Assembly: GCA_017477505.1 (NCBI GenBank)
Contig: JAFUVQ010000028.1
Location: forward strand, 1 to 37,452
Length of the DNA stretch: 37,452 nt
Direction: 5' to 3'
Source: Eubacterium sp.
GTDB lineage: Bacteria; Bacillota; Clostridia; Lachnospirales; Lachnospiraceae
The position numbers and the translations under genes were made by a program. The stretch's first letter is position 1. Each line of letters opens with the position of its first letter. Shown here piece after piece: positions 1 through 7,834 of the stretch. A model generated the notes under the pieces. That model was not told the origin of the DNA, searched no databases, and was given only the letters and a program-made list of their open reading frames with translations.

Positions 1-273
1 AAGACACTCCTGCGCAAATGGGTCATTGCAGGGCACAGTCCACGAGAGATGCCACCATCCAGGTATCTTTGCCTGACAGGCTCTGAACCTTATGATTTCC
101 TCGATGTCCACCGTATGGATAAAGAGATAAGGAAGGCCATGAAGGGCATGAATGAGGCTCAGAAGAAAGCCTATCTCATGGAATACATGGGCTGGACAGA
201 TGAGGAACCCGATCAGGAAGGTACCGACCTCCGGGAGCCTACCGAATGGGAAAAAGATCATCCATTCGAGTAA
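1..273 (+). CDS. C-terminal fragment of an unknown protein (5' end outside window)
   Basis: The frame is open from base 1 to the stop at 271-273, so this is the last 90 residues of a longer gene. An internal ATG at 49 has no good ribosome site, so I do not treat it as the start. The visible part is hydrophilic: a short conserved-looking stretch (PSRYLCLTGSEPYDFLD), a Lys/Glu/Met-rich probable helix, then an acidic tail ending WEKDHPFE. I do not recognise the family. The DNA is visibly more GC-rich than the genes to its right. It is followed by repeats and a truncated comM, so it is most simply read as the last gene of an inserted element. That is inference. Confidence 0.5.
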   Translation, partial: KTLLRKWVIAGHSPREMPPSRYLCLTGSEPYDFLDVHRMDKEIRKAMKGMNEAQKKAYLMEYMGWTDEEPDQEGTDLREPTEWEKDHPFE

Positions 274-311
274 CACAAGTAACTTGATAACTGTATGTCA
301 GCATTGGATGT

Positions 312-327
312 GCCGGTCTTAACCGGC
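312..327 (+). other. short GC-rich hairpin after the left-edge gene
   Basis: GCCGGT and ACCGGC form a perfect 6-bp stem with a CTTA loop, 38 bp after the stop of the left-edge gene. There is no T-run behind it (CGGCATAATCC follows), so it is a weak candidate terminator at best. Confidence 0.3.
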
Positions 328-339
328 CGGCATAATCCT

Positions 340-427
340 TTGCAATAACCTACAAAATGTAGGTGCAACAACCTACAAAAACGTTTTGCAACAACCTACA
401 TTTTTATTTTGCAACTTTCTGCAAAAA
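340..427. repeat. four phased short repeats, possible transposon-end binding sites
   Basis: The motif TTGCAACAACCTACAAAA recurs with changes at 340-357, 363-380, 387-404 and, much degraded, 410-427. Start-to-start distances are 23, 24 and 23 bp. Read on the minus strand each good copy begins TGTAGGTTGTTGCA. Copies 1 and 2 also frame a small palindrome (ACCTACAAAATGTAGGT, 348-364). Evenly phased sites of about 20 bp beginning TGT, next to a broken gene, are typical of the ends of Tn7-like and Tn5053-like transposons, where they bind the transposase. Iterons are an alternative. Confidence 0.5.
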
Positions 428-947
428 GGGCTTGCAAAAAACAATCAACGGTATCCTTAAGACTGCCAACTCCTATGATTCTGATTCCCGGTGTAAATGA
501 TGCCTCTCTCATGTTATCCAGCGGAAGTATTACATTTTTAAAACCATTCATAGCCGCAAAATGAACAACAGGCAGAACTCCCGTAACCTGATGAACTTCC
601 CCGTCCAGTGACAGTTCTCCGAGAACCAAAGTATCCTCCAGCTCTGTAATACCTCCAAATCGACCCAAAGAAATAAGAATTGAAACTGCTATCGCAAGGT
701 CATATACTGTTCCGTCTTTTCTGATATCCGCAGGATATAGATTTATAGTTATCCTTCTCGAAGGCAGAACTATTCCGCTATTACCGAAAGCCGTCCTGAC
801 TCTCTCTGCCGCCTCTTTAACTGAAGATGCCAGATATCCCACCATGCTCATTCCGGGAAGTCCCGGACTTATATCTGTTTCTACTGATATGATAATGGCA
901 TCTATTCCACTTGGCATTCCTGAGTAAACTCTTCCATACATTTTCAT
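396..947 (-). pseudogene. comM: truncated comM/yifB (N-terminal domain only)
   Basis: This matches the N-terminal domain of the ComM/YifB Mg-chelatase-like family (PF13541). The recognisable core is VETDISPGLPGMSMVG, then SVKEAAERVRTAF, then ITINLYPADIRKDGT. Intact ComM is about 500 residues, with an AAA+ domain and a C-terminal Mg_chelatase_C domain, and is linked to branch migration of incoming DNA during natural transformation. Here the reading frame has 183 codons and no Walker A. Family resemblance fades after about residue 168, and the last residues (AESCKIKM) are encoded by the phased repeats, with the stop codon inside the third copy. The start ATG at 947 has AGGAG upstream; the ATG at 941 is an alternative. 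Almost certainly non-functional as ComM. Confidence 0.75.
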
Positions 948-1139
948 TTCACTCCTGTTTTTTTAATGTCTGCAATCTGTCTGATACCGCTCTGATAATC
1001 CGGTAAAATGAACAGATCAATGCCTCAATTAGATGCTAGTATATAAACATCCGATACACAAGTTAACAAACTGTGTAAAATGCTAGTGTTTGTTGCGCCA
1101 ATATGTTCACATTTACAATTTATTAAACATATTTTACCT

Positions 1140-1167
1140 TTTATAAATAAGCATAATGTATTATAAT
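1140..1167 (+). promoter_or_regulatory. candidate promoter of the GGDEF gene
   Basis: A consensus -10, TATAAT, lies at 1162-1167, with a weak -35 (TTTATA, 1140-1145) 16 bp upstream. Transcription would start near 1174. That is after the upstream in-frame ATG at 1156 and favours the ATG at 1225 as the real start. The -35 match is poor. Confidence 0.45.
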
Positions 1168-1202
1168 GGGTACAGGATTAATTACCATCGTATGGGGAGG
1201 TG

Positions 1203-1215
1203 GCCGGAATCCGGC
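1203..1215 (+). other. leader hairpin between ribosome site and start codon
   Basis: GCCGGAATCCGGC is an inverted repeat that can form a 5-bp GC stem with an AAT loop. It lies between a ribosome-site-like GGGGAGG (1194-1200) and the ATG at 1225, which are otherwise too far apart (24 nt). Folding would bring them to an effective 11 nt or so. Confidence 0.35.
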
Positions 1216-1224
1216 GGTTTTTAT

Positions 1225-2343
1225 ATGGATAAGAAACCAAATCCTTTTGCAAATGCAATCGACCTTTTTATGAAGGCTGATTTTTATAATTCTGAAAATT
1301 CCATACCATTTTTCTTCAGATTTTTAAATATCACAATTCTGATTATTCACATTATAATTATGATATTTTCTTTTTATGCGGATGCGACTCTCCTTGGTGT
1401 TTTCAACATAGGAAGTATCCTTCTCTATACCATTTGTTTTATCATAATCAGCGCCAAGAGCTATTCCCTTTACTTTTACATTACAGCCTCTGAGATAATA
1501 CTCCATTCTTATATAGTATCTCTTGTATTTTCCGAATCGATGGGCTTTTATCTGTATCTTGTTCTTATAGTTCCGGTTAGTTATCTGTGTCTGTACCTTT
1601 CCGGCACAAATCATGTGGTGCTTAAAGGTACCATATCTTCTGTTGTGGCTTTTATTGTCTATAATATTCTTTACCACATTACCGGTTACGACAGAGGCAT
1701 GTACAAGGAGATAGACGAAACCACCACAAAGCTGATACATTCATTCAATTCATCCCTTCTGTTCATAATCCTCATACTTGTATGCGTAATAATATTCAAT
1801 ATTCTTACAAATTACGTAGGACAGCTGAGTTCCGAAAATGTACTTCTTTCAGATGAAGCAAATCACGATCCACTGACGGGCCTTAACAACAGAAGACTTC
1901 TGGACATGGAAATGGATAAAAAGATATCTCTATATAACAGAAACAATACTAGTTTCTCCATACTTATGTGTGATATAGATGATTTTAAGAAGGTAAACGA
2001 TACCTATGGACATGACGAAGGTGATATAGTTCTTAAAGATATAGCAAAGATTCTTCACGACTGCACCCGTCCCGGTGATTTCCTGTGCAGATGGGGCGGC
2101 GAGGAATTCCTGGTAATTCTTATGAATGCCAATTCCAAAGAAGCTTCACTGGTAGCTCACAGAATCAGAGGTGCTGTTGAAGGCCATACTTTCCGCCTGT
2201 CCATGGCGAATATAAACTGTACTATCACGATAGGCATCGCTTCGATCCAAAAGAATATGAACAAAGAAGATATGTACAACCTGGCCGATGTAAGACTCTA
2301 CAAGGGTAAACAGACCGGAAAGAATAAGGTTGTAAGCGAATAA
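1225..2343 (+). CDS. membrane-bound diguanylate cyclase (GGDEF)
   Basis: Makes cyclic di-GMP from two GTP at the membrane. The 372-residue protein has about six hydrophobic segments in its first 200 residues (MASE-like sensory region, family not recognised), followed by a full GGDEF domain beginning HDPLTGLNNRR. The active-site loop is intact (GGEEF, residues 291-295). A product-inhibition I-site, RPGD at 282-285, sits the expected five residues before it, so the enzyme should be active and feedback-inhibited. There is no EAL or HD-GYP domain. An in-frame ATG at 1156 would add 23 residues, but it overlaps the apparent -10 box, so I chose 1225. A c-di-GMP riboswitch lies at the other end of the window. 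Confidence 0.9.
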   Translation: MDKKPNPFANAIDLFMKADFYNSENSIPFFFRFLNITILIIHIIIMIFSFYADATLLGVFNIGSILLYTICFIIISAKSYSLYFYITASEIILHSYIVSLVFSESMGFYLYLVLIVPVSYLCLYLSGTNHVVLKGTISSVVAFIVYNILYHITGYDRGMYKEIDETTTKLIHSFNSSLLFIILILVCVIIFNILTNYVGQLSSENVLLSDEANHDPLTGLNNRRLLDMEMDKKISLYNRNNTSFSILMCDIDDFKKVNDTYGHDEGDIVLKDIAKILHDCTRPGDFLCRWGGEEFLVILMNANSKEASLVAHRIRGAVEGHTFRLSMANINCTITIGIASIQKNMNKEDMYNLADVRLYKGKQTGKNKVVSE

Positions 2344-2353
2344 TTTGATATAC

Positions 2354-2409
2354 AAAAAGACCACTTGCGGGATGCGGCAGTAAACCGCACGAAGCAAGTG
2401 GTCTTTTTT
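2354..2409. terminator. two-way intrinsic terminator between convergent genes
   Basis: A-run, GACCACTTGC (2359-2368), an inner TGCGG/CCGCA hairpin (2373-2377 with 2385-2389), GCAAGTGGTC (2394-2403), then six Ts. The flanking A- and T-runs let it serve both the GGDEF gene (+) and the CobW pair (-). Confidence 0.9.
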
Positions 2410-2448
2410 ATTACTGATTTATATTATTTGAAAACACTTTGATTATTA

Positions 2449-3402
2449 TTAATAATTAAAGTATACCAGTTCATCCTCTGCAGGACTGGTCTTCACAACT
2501 TCATCAGCGAAGATTACAGGACCCTCTCCCTCAAACTCAGGATAGAATTCTTTATCAATCTTACCTTTAACTATAACCCAGTCTCTGTCCTTAAAAGACT
2601 TGGTTCCGCCATAATAGCATTTAAAACCGACAAAGGCTATATCCGCAGCGCAGCAGGTCATGGCGAATCTTCCCGGAACAAACTCATTCTTTCCATAGGT
2701 TGAAGGTTTATGTACCTGAGCTCTGAATTTGATTTTCTTGCCGAGATATTTATCCGGAGCATCAGCCGCATCGATATAGAAAAGTCCAAAATCCTCATCT
2801 TCAAGAACTATCTCATCCTTTGAGATATCGTAAGGAAGTATCAGTTCCTCATCACTTCCGTTATCAACACTGCCGTCTGCGTTTTCAAATATTACCTGAG
2901 CACGTCTGTTTACAGCTCTGAGGCTCTTTCTGTACTCGGATTTCTTAGTATTTTCATCGCATCTGTTGAAGATGATCATATCGGCATTTCTGATCTGATC
3001 CATCATGATCTTCTTCATATTGTTGACATACACATCAAATGTCTGGGCATTTACAAACGAAAGCACCTGAACAACAGTCCATCCCTTAGGAACCCTGATA
3101 TTGAATATCTTATCAAGTTCCCACATTCCATTGTACTCAATAAGAACCAGTTCAGGTTTATACTTTGCACTAAGATCCAGGAGATGCTCTTCATTTAAAG
3201 TATCATCATCTATTAATTCAAGATGAATATTATTCTTTTCAAGGGCTTCCTTATCATATTCAACCTCTCCTTCCTCCGCAACGAGAAGAAGCGCTGATTT
3301 TCCCTCATTAAATCCTCTCTCTATAAGAGTTTCTTTTGCAAATGTAGTTTTTCCGCTCTCAAGAAACCCCATAAAGACATAAACAGGTATCTCTTTATTC
3401 AT
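2449..3402 (-). CDS. CobW/G3E-type GTPase with C-terminal DUF1980-like domain
   Basis: The N-terminal half is a CobW/P47K-type P-loop domain with Walker A GFLESGKTT near residue 13. The C-terminal ~100 residues, with the MTCCAAD motif, resemble DUF1980/TIGR03943 (YcgQ-like). The CxCC metal site of the neighbouring CobW gene is missing here. I start it at the ATG at 3402, which sits 8 nt after AGGTGAGG; a GTG at 3411 would add three residues. It begins just after the stop of the His-rich G3E gene, so the two are surely co-transcribed. A role in metal (probably zinc) handling is inferred from family and neighbour; no substrate is shown. The terminator at 2354-2409 closes the operon. Confidence 0.8.
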   Translation of the reverse strand: MNKEIPVYVFMGFLESGKTTFAKETLIERGFNEGKSALLLVAEEGEVEYDKEALEKNNIHLELIDDDTLNEEHLLDLSAKYKPELVLIEYNGMWELDKIFNIRVPKGWTVVQVLSFVNAQTFDVYVNNMKKIMMDQIRNADMIIFNRCDENTKKSEYRKSLRAVNRRAQVIFENADGSVDNGSDEELILPYDISKDEIVLEDEDFGLFYIDAADAPDKYLGKKIKFRAQVHKPSTYGKNEFVPGRFAMTCCAADIAFVGFKCYYGGTKSFKDRDWVIVKGKIDKEFYPEFEGEGPVIFADEVVKTSPAEDELVYFNY

Positions 3403-3417
3403 GAGTTTCACCTCACC

Positions 3418-4629
3418 TTATAATCCAAAAAGTTCTGCCAGCTTATCTTCCTTCAGCTGACTGCCGATAACACAAAGCTTTCCTGTATAATCAGGATTAC
3501 CCTTACGCACTTCATACTCACCCGGAACAAGGTCAAACTCTAACCATCCACCGGTCTTATCAGGAACGATTCCCTTTGCACGAAGGATAATTCCGAATTC
3601 CTCACTGTCCATATCAGCCAGCCTGTCAAGAATAGGTCTGATATCTGCCTCATCATACTTATGGGCAGTTTCTTTACCCCAGCTGGTGAATACTTCATCA
3701 GCATCATGATGATGGTGGTGATGTCCGCAGGAACATACTCCATTTTCATCATATTCATGATGATGCTCATGGTCATGGTCGTGATCATGATGGTGTTCAT
3801 GTTCTTCATGATCATGATGGTGCTCATGCTCTTCATGCTCGTGCTCTTCATGGTCGTGATGGTGCTCATGGTCATGGTCTTCATGCTCGTGGTCATGATC
3901 ATGCTCTTCATGGTCGTGATGGTGCTCATTGTCGTGGTCATGATCATGGTCATGGTCATGATGATGGTGATGATGATGTTCATCATCTTCTTCCGGATTA
4001 TATCTGAAATTCTTCATGATATCTTCAATCTTGGATGAATGCTCGATAGCATCAAGTATAACATCACCTGTAATATCATCCCATGGAGTAGTGATGATTC
4101 TGACATCATCATTATGCTCTTTAATAAGATTTACTGCTTCAAGAATCTTATCCTCTGTTGCGTCCTGTGTACGGCTGAGAACTACTGTTCCTGCAGCTTC
4201 TATCTGATTCAGGAAGAACTCTCCGAAGTTCTTTATATACATCTTAGCTTTCTTAACGTCAACAACAGTAGTTGCGCTGTTAAGCTTTATATCTACATCC
4301 TGAGCAGCCTTTTCGATAGCTTTTATAACATCTGAAAGCTTACCTACACCCGAAGGCTCTATTATTACTCTGTCCGGCTTATACTGTTCAACAACCTGCT
4401 TAAGAGCAACACCAAAATCACCTACAAGTGAACAGCAGATACAGCCTGAATTCATTTCCGTGATATTCACGCCTGCTTCCTTAAGGAAGCCGCCATCGAT
4501 ACCGATCTCACCGAACTCATTCTCTATAAGTACTACCTGTTCACCCTTAAAAGATTCTTTGATAAGTTTCTTTATCAATGTAGTTTTGCCGGCGCCGAGA
4601 AATCCTGAAATAATATCTATCTTTGCCAT
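3418..4629 (-). CDS. His-rich CobW/G3E GTPase, putative zinc metallochaperone
   Basis: G3E-family GTPase that probably loads or traffics a divalent metal, most likely zinc. Walker A is GFLGAGKTT (9-17). The family metal-binding CxCC motif is C63-I-C65-C66. A CobW C-terminal domain covers about 310-400. Between the two domains, residues 217-308 are an extreme His/Asp/Glu stretch with nearly 50 histidines and an extra CSCG just before the last His run. Many CobW proteins have a His-rich linker, but this one is unusually long. The NKxD guanine motif is not canonical (SRTQD near 152). Ribosome site AGAGGTG precedes the ATG. TTGACA at 4706-4711 and TATAAT at 4693-4698 lie upstream but are spaced too closely to be one promoter. 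No clear Zur box seen. Confidence 0.88.
   Translation of the reverse strand: MAKIDIISGFLGAGKTTLIKKLIKESFKGEQVVLIENEFGEIGIDGGFLKEAGVNITEMNSGCICCSLVGDFGVALKQVVEQYKPDRVIIEPSGVGKLSDVIKAIEKAAQDVDIKLNSATTVVDVKKAKMYIKNFGEFFLNQIEAAGTVVLSRTQDATEDKILEAVNLIKEHNDDVRIITTPWDDITGDVILDAIEHSSKIEDIMKNFRYNPEEDDEHHHHHHHDHDHDHDHDNEHHHDHEEHDHDHEHEDHDHEHHHDHEEHEHEEHEHHHDHEEHEHHHDHDHDHEHHHEYDENGVCSCGHHHHHHDADEVFTSWGKETAHKYDEADIRPILDRLADMDSEEFGIILRAKGIVPDKTGGWLEFDLVPGEYEVRKGNPDYTGKLCVIGSQLKEDKLAELFGL
3706..3981. repeat. low-complexity DNA coding the His/Asp/Glu linker
   Basis: Degenerate repetition of CAT/CAC, GAC/GAT and GAG codons (seen on + as ATGGTG, ATGATC and TCATGCTC units). It is prone to slippage and creates long shadow reading frames on both strands. 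Confidence 0.85.
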
Positions 4630-4733
4630 TTTAAATCACCTCTGTTATTAGTAAATTAAGTACCAAATTTATATTTCTTTATCTAATTATCAATTATACT
4701 CCCGATGTCAACCCCTCATTTTCGGACTAACAC

Positions 4734-5552
4734 CTACTGCATATGAACATCCAGCTGATTAAACGGAATTGTTATGCCATTTTCGTCAAATGCAAGCTTA
4801 ATCCTTTCATTTGCCTCCCATCTTGACGAGATATAATCAGTTGATTTAACCATATATCTGAGTCCCATGGTAACTCCGCTTTCTCCAAGCTCATCAACAT
4901 ATACTTTGATATCTCTTTCCTTTAGTATATGTGTAAGACCGCGGGCCGTGTCCTCAAGTATAGCCCTGGCAGTCCTGATATCATCACTATAGGAAATGCT
5001 GACTTTAATCTCTACCATTCTCTCTCCAAGCTTTGTATAGTTCAGGATGGTAGTATTGGACAGGTTGCCGTTAGGAATAACCATTTCCTTATTGTCATAG
5101 GTCACCAGATGGGTATAGAAGATATCAATAGCTTTGACGGTACCCTCCTGCCCTGTATGCTTCTCATGAATATAGTCTCCTACATCAAAAGGCTTAAGTA
5201 TTAGTATAAGCACTCCACCGGCAAGATTTGAAAGACTGCCCTGGAGAGCAAGACCGATAGTCAATCCTGATGTACCGAGAAGTGTTACCAGTGATGTGAC
5301 AGGAAATCCCATTAAACTTGCTGACATAATGAAAAGTATGGAGAAAAGAATTATCCTTATAAATGATATAAGGAAACTCTCCAGACCTTCCGATAGCTTG
5401 GTTCTCTTAAAGGTTTTTGAAATGGCTCCAAGAATCATTTTAATGATCTTGGAACCGATCCAAAAGAATATAACCGTAACTAAAAGAAGCATTCCATACT
5501 TTAATACCCAGTTATATATAGCTGTAAGATTAATTTTAAGATACTTATCCAT
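4734..5552 (-). CDS. mscS: small-conductance mechanosensitive channel MscS
   Basis: Osmotic safety valve of the cytoplasmic membrane. The 272-residue length suits minimal MscS. Three hydrophobic segments lie in the first ~120 residues. The pore-lining TM3 has the signature GTSGLTIGLALQGSLSNLAG, followed by the beta domain (KPFDVGDYI, then DNKEMVIPNGNLSNT) and the C-terminal alpha/beta domain. The start ATG lies 2 nt after the glgB stop, so it is translationally linked to glgB and is the last gene of the long minus-strand run. I see no clear terminator between it and the CobW gene at 4629. Confidence 0.93.
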   Translation of the reverse strand: MDKYLKINLTAIYNWVLKYGMLLLVTVIFFWIGSKIIKMILGAISKTFKRTKLSEGLESFLISFIRIILFSILFIMSASLMGFPVTSLVTLLGTSGLTIGLALQGSLSNLAGGVLILILKPFDVGDYIHEKHTGQEGTVKAIDIFYTHLVTYDNKEMVIPNGNLSNTTILNYTKLGERMVEIKVSISYSDDIRTARAILEDTARGLTHILKERDIKVYVDELGESGVTMGLRYMVKSTDYISSRWEANERIKLAFDENGITIPFNQLDVHMQ

Positions 5553-5554
5553 CT

Positions 5555-7762
5555 TTATTTCTTCTTAAATACAGAAATAGAAAGTCCCGGAACTGTTATG
5601 GATATATAATTATCCCTGTCATCAACCTTTCCGGCCTTAGACTGCTTAACAACCTTATTATTACTGCCGTCACCGCCATACTTTGGATTATCACTGGAGA
5701 ATATCTCCTTCCATTTTCCGGCTGAAGGAACGGCAAGTTTATAATTCTTATGAACTATAGGAGTGAAATTGCAGATGACAAGAAGTGTATCCTTTTCATC
5801 TTTTCCATGTCTTTCATAGCTTATTATGCTTTCATTTGCAGAATTAACAGCTATCCATTTGAAGCCTTCCGGCGAATTATCAAGTTCATAAAGAGCAGGT
5901 TCGGTCATATACAGTCCGTTTAGATCTTTGACGTAATCAAACAGGAAGCTGTGAGCGTCAAAATCAAAGAGTGACCAGTCGAGCTCTGATGATTCATTGA
6001 ACTCCTTCATAACTGCAAATTCCTGTCCCATGAAGAGAAGCTTCTTTCCGGGATGAGTCATCATGAATCCATAGGCAGTTCTTAAATTCGAGAACTTATC
6101 TTCATAACCTCCCGGCATCTTACCTATCATGGAGCATTTCTCATGAACCACTTCATCATGTGAAAGAACCAGAACAAAATTCTCGCTGTAAGCATATACC
6201 ATGCTGAATGTAAGATCATTATGATTATACTTCCTGTACAAAGGATCAAGTCTCATGTATGAAAGGAAGTCATTCATCCATCCCATATTCCACTTAATGT
6301 CGAACCCAAGTCCGCCCTCTTTGATGGTGTGAGTAAGCATAGGCCATGCAGTAGATTCCTCTGCTATCATCAATACACCCGGGAATCTTTCTTTCATGAC
6401 TGTATTGAGTTCTTTGATAAATGCTATGGCTTCAAGATTCTCATTTCCGCCAAATTCATTCGGACGCCATTCTCCGCCCTGTCTTCCGTAATCAAGATAA
6501 AGCATTGAAGCAACAGCATCCATACGAATACCGTCAACATGATACTTATCTGCCCAATAAAGTGCATTTGCAACAAGGAAATTACGGACTTCACGTCTGC
6601 CATAATCAAATATATAGGTACCCCAATGAGGATGTTCTCTTCTGAGCGGATCACTGTTCTCATAAAGGTCAGTACCATCAAATCTTCCGAGTCCGTGTTC
6701 ATCCTTTGGAAAATGAGCAGGTACCCAGTCTATGATAACTCCTATACCCTCTTTATGCATATAATCTACAAACTGCATAAAATCAGATGGAGTTCCGTAT
6801 CTTGATGTAGGTGCATAGTATCCCGTTACCTGATACCCCCATGAAGGATCATAAGGATGCTCCATAACCGGCAGAAGTTCTACATAGTTGTAACCTGCAT
6901 TCTTGACATATTGTGCAAGAAGTACGGCGATTTCTTTGTAATTGTAGAATTCTCTTCCATCCTCAGGTCTCTTCCATGAGCCAAGATGAACCTCGTAAAT
7001 ATTCATCGGCTTACTTATAGGAAGGTCGGTATTCTCACTTCTTTCCTTTATCCAGGCAGCATCCTTCCACTCATGATCAAGGCTGACAACCCGGGAAGCA
7101 TTGGCAGGTCTGACCTCTGAAGAGAAACCGTACGGGTCACTCTTCATGAATACTTCACCGCTTTTTGCTTTGATCTCGAATTTATAAATCTCATTTTCGT
7201 AATCACCCGGAATGAAAAGCTCGAATATTCCTGAATAATCCAGTTTCCTCATAGGATTAACGCGTCCGTCCCAGCCATTAAAATTGCCTACAACGGAAAC
7301 TCTCTCGGCATTTGGAGCCCAGACTGCAAAAAGTGTACCCTTTACACCGTCAACCTCCATACTATGAGCACCGAGTTTTTCGTAGATTTCATAATGAATG
7401 CCCTCATTGAACTTACTGATATCTATAGGATCGATCACAGGTTCAAATATATAAGGATCTATATATTTCCTTTCCTTTCCGTCATTCATTTTTACTCTGA
7501 CTTCATAATCAAAGATTTTCTTATCCTTGATGCAGATAGAGAAGAATCCCGGAACTCTGTCAGATACAAGATTATAGAGCTTATTACCCTCTAAATCCTT
7601 GATCTTAACGACTTTAGCTTCAGGAATATATACATTTACATATACATCATCTATACATTCGTGAATTCCGAGTATATGATGCGGATTATCATGCCTTGCC
7701 TCTGCTAATGCCTCGACTTCCATCCAGTTTATGGCAAATACTCTTTTTCTCTCTCTTTTCAT
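5555..7762 (-). CDS. glgB: 1,4-alpha-glucan branching enzyme
   Basis: Introduces alpha-1,6 branches into glycogen in the cytoplasm. 735 residues, typical for GH13_9 GlgB. It has a short N-terminal module, a CBM48 domain (about 140-230), the GH13 barrel, and a C-terminal beta domain. Catalytic motifs are present: DGIRMDAVASM with the nucleophile at D415, AEES with the acid/base near E468, and LSHDEVVH for the transition-state Asp. The start has AAGGGG about 9 nt upstream. No other glg genes lie in the window. It is followed at once by mscS and preceded by a 72-bp spacer after the DUF1015 gene. Linkage of glycogen to an osmotic channel may be chance. Confidence 0.95.
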   Translation of the reverse strand: MKRERKRVFAINWMEVEALAEARHDNPHHILGIHECIDDVYVNVYIPEAKVVKIKDLEGNKLYNLVSDRVPGFFSICIKDKKIFDYEVRVKMNDGKERKYIDPYIFEPVIDPIDISKFNEGIHYEIYEKLGAHSMEVDGVKGTLFAVWAPNAERVSVVGNFNGWDGRVNPMRKLDYSGIFELFIPGDYENEIYKFEIKAKSGEVFMKSDPYGFSSEVRPANASRVVSLDHEWKDAAWIKERSENTDLPISKPMNIYEVHLGSWKRPEDGREFYNYKEIAVLLAQYVKNAGYNYVELLPVMEHPYDPSWGYQVTGYYAPTSRYGTPSDFMQFVDYMHKEGIGVIIDWVPAHFPKDEHGLGRFDGTDLYENSDPLRREHPHWGTYIFDYGRREVRNFLVANALYWADKYHVDGIRMDAVASMLYLDYGRQGGEWRPNEFGGNENLEAIAFIKELNTVMKERFPGVLMIAEESTAWPMLTHTIKEGGLGFDIKWNMGWMNDFLSYMRLDPLYRKYNHNDLTFSMVYAYSENFVLVLSHDEVVHEKCSMIGKMPGGYEDKFSNLRTAYGFMMTHPGKKLLFMGQEFAVMKEFNESSELDWSLFDFDAHSFLFDYVKDLNGLYMTEPALYELDNSPEGFKWIAVNSANESIISYERHGKDEKDTLLVICNFTPIVHKNYKLAVPSAGKWKEIFSSDNPKYGGDGSNNKVVKQSKAGKVDDRDNYISITVPGLSISVFKKK

Positions 7763-7834
7763 ATATACCCCTTCTCAAATATGATCTTGACCTGATTCAA
7801 TGCAATAGCCAAATATCTAAACCCCTGTTAAGAA

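Noticed and set aside
3540-4038. Long alternative reading frames on both strands across the His-rich stretch (Met/Thr/Ile-rich on minus, Met/Val-rich on plus)
   Set aside because: They are frame shadows of the repetitive His/Asp/Glu codons, with no ribosome site and extreme composition.
4693-4711. TTGACA (4706-4711) and TATAAT (4693-4698) as a promoter for the CobW pair
   Set aside because: The hexamers are only 7 bp apart, too close for one sigma-70-type promoter; each may belong to a different, weaker one.
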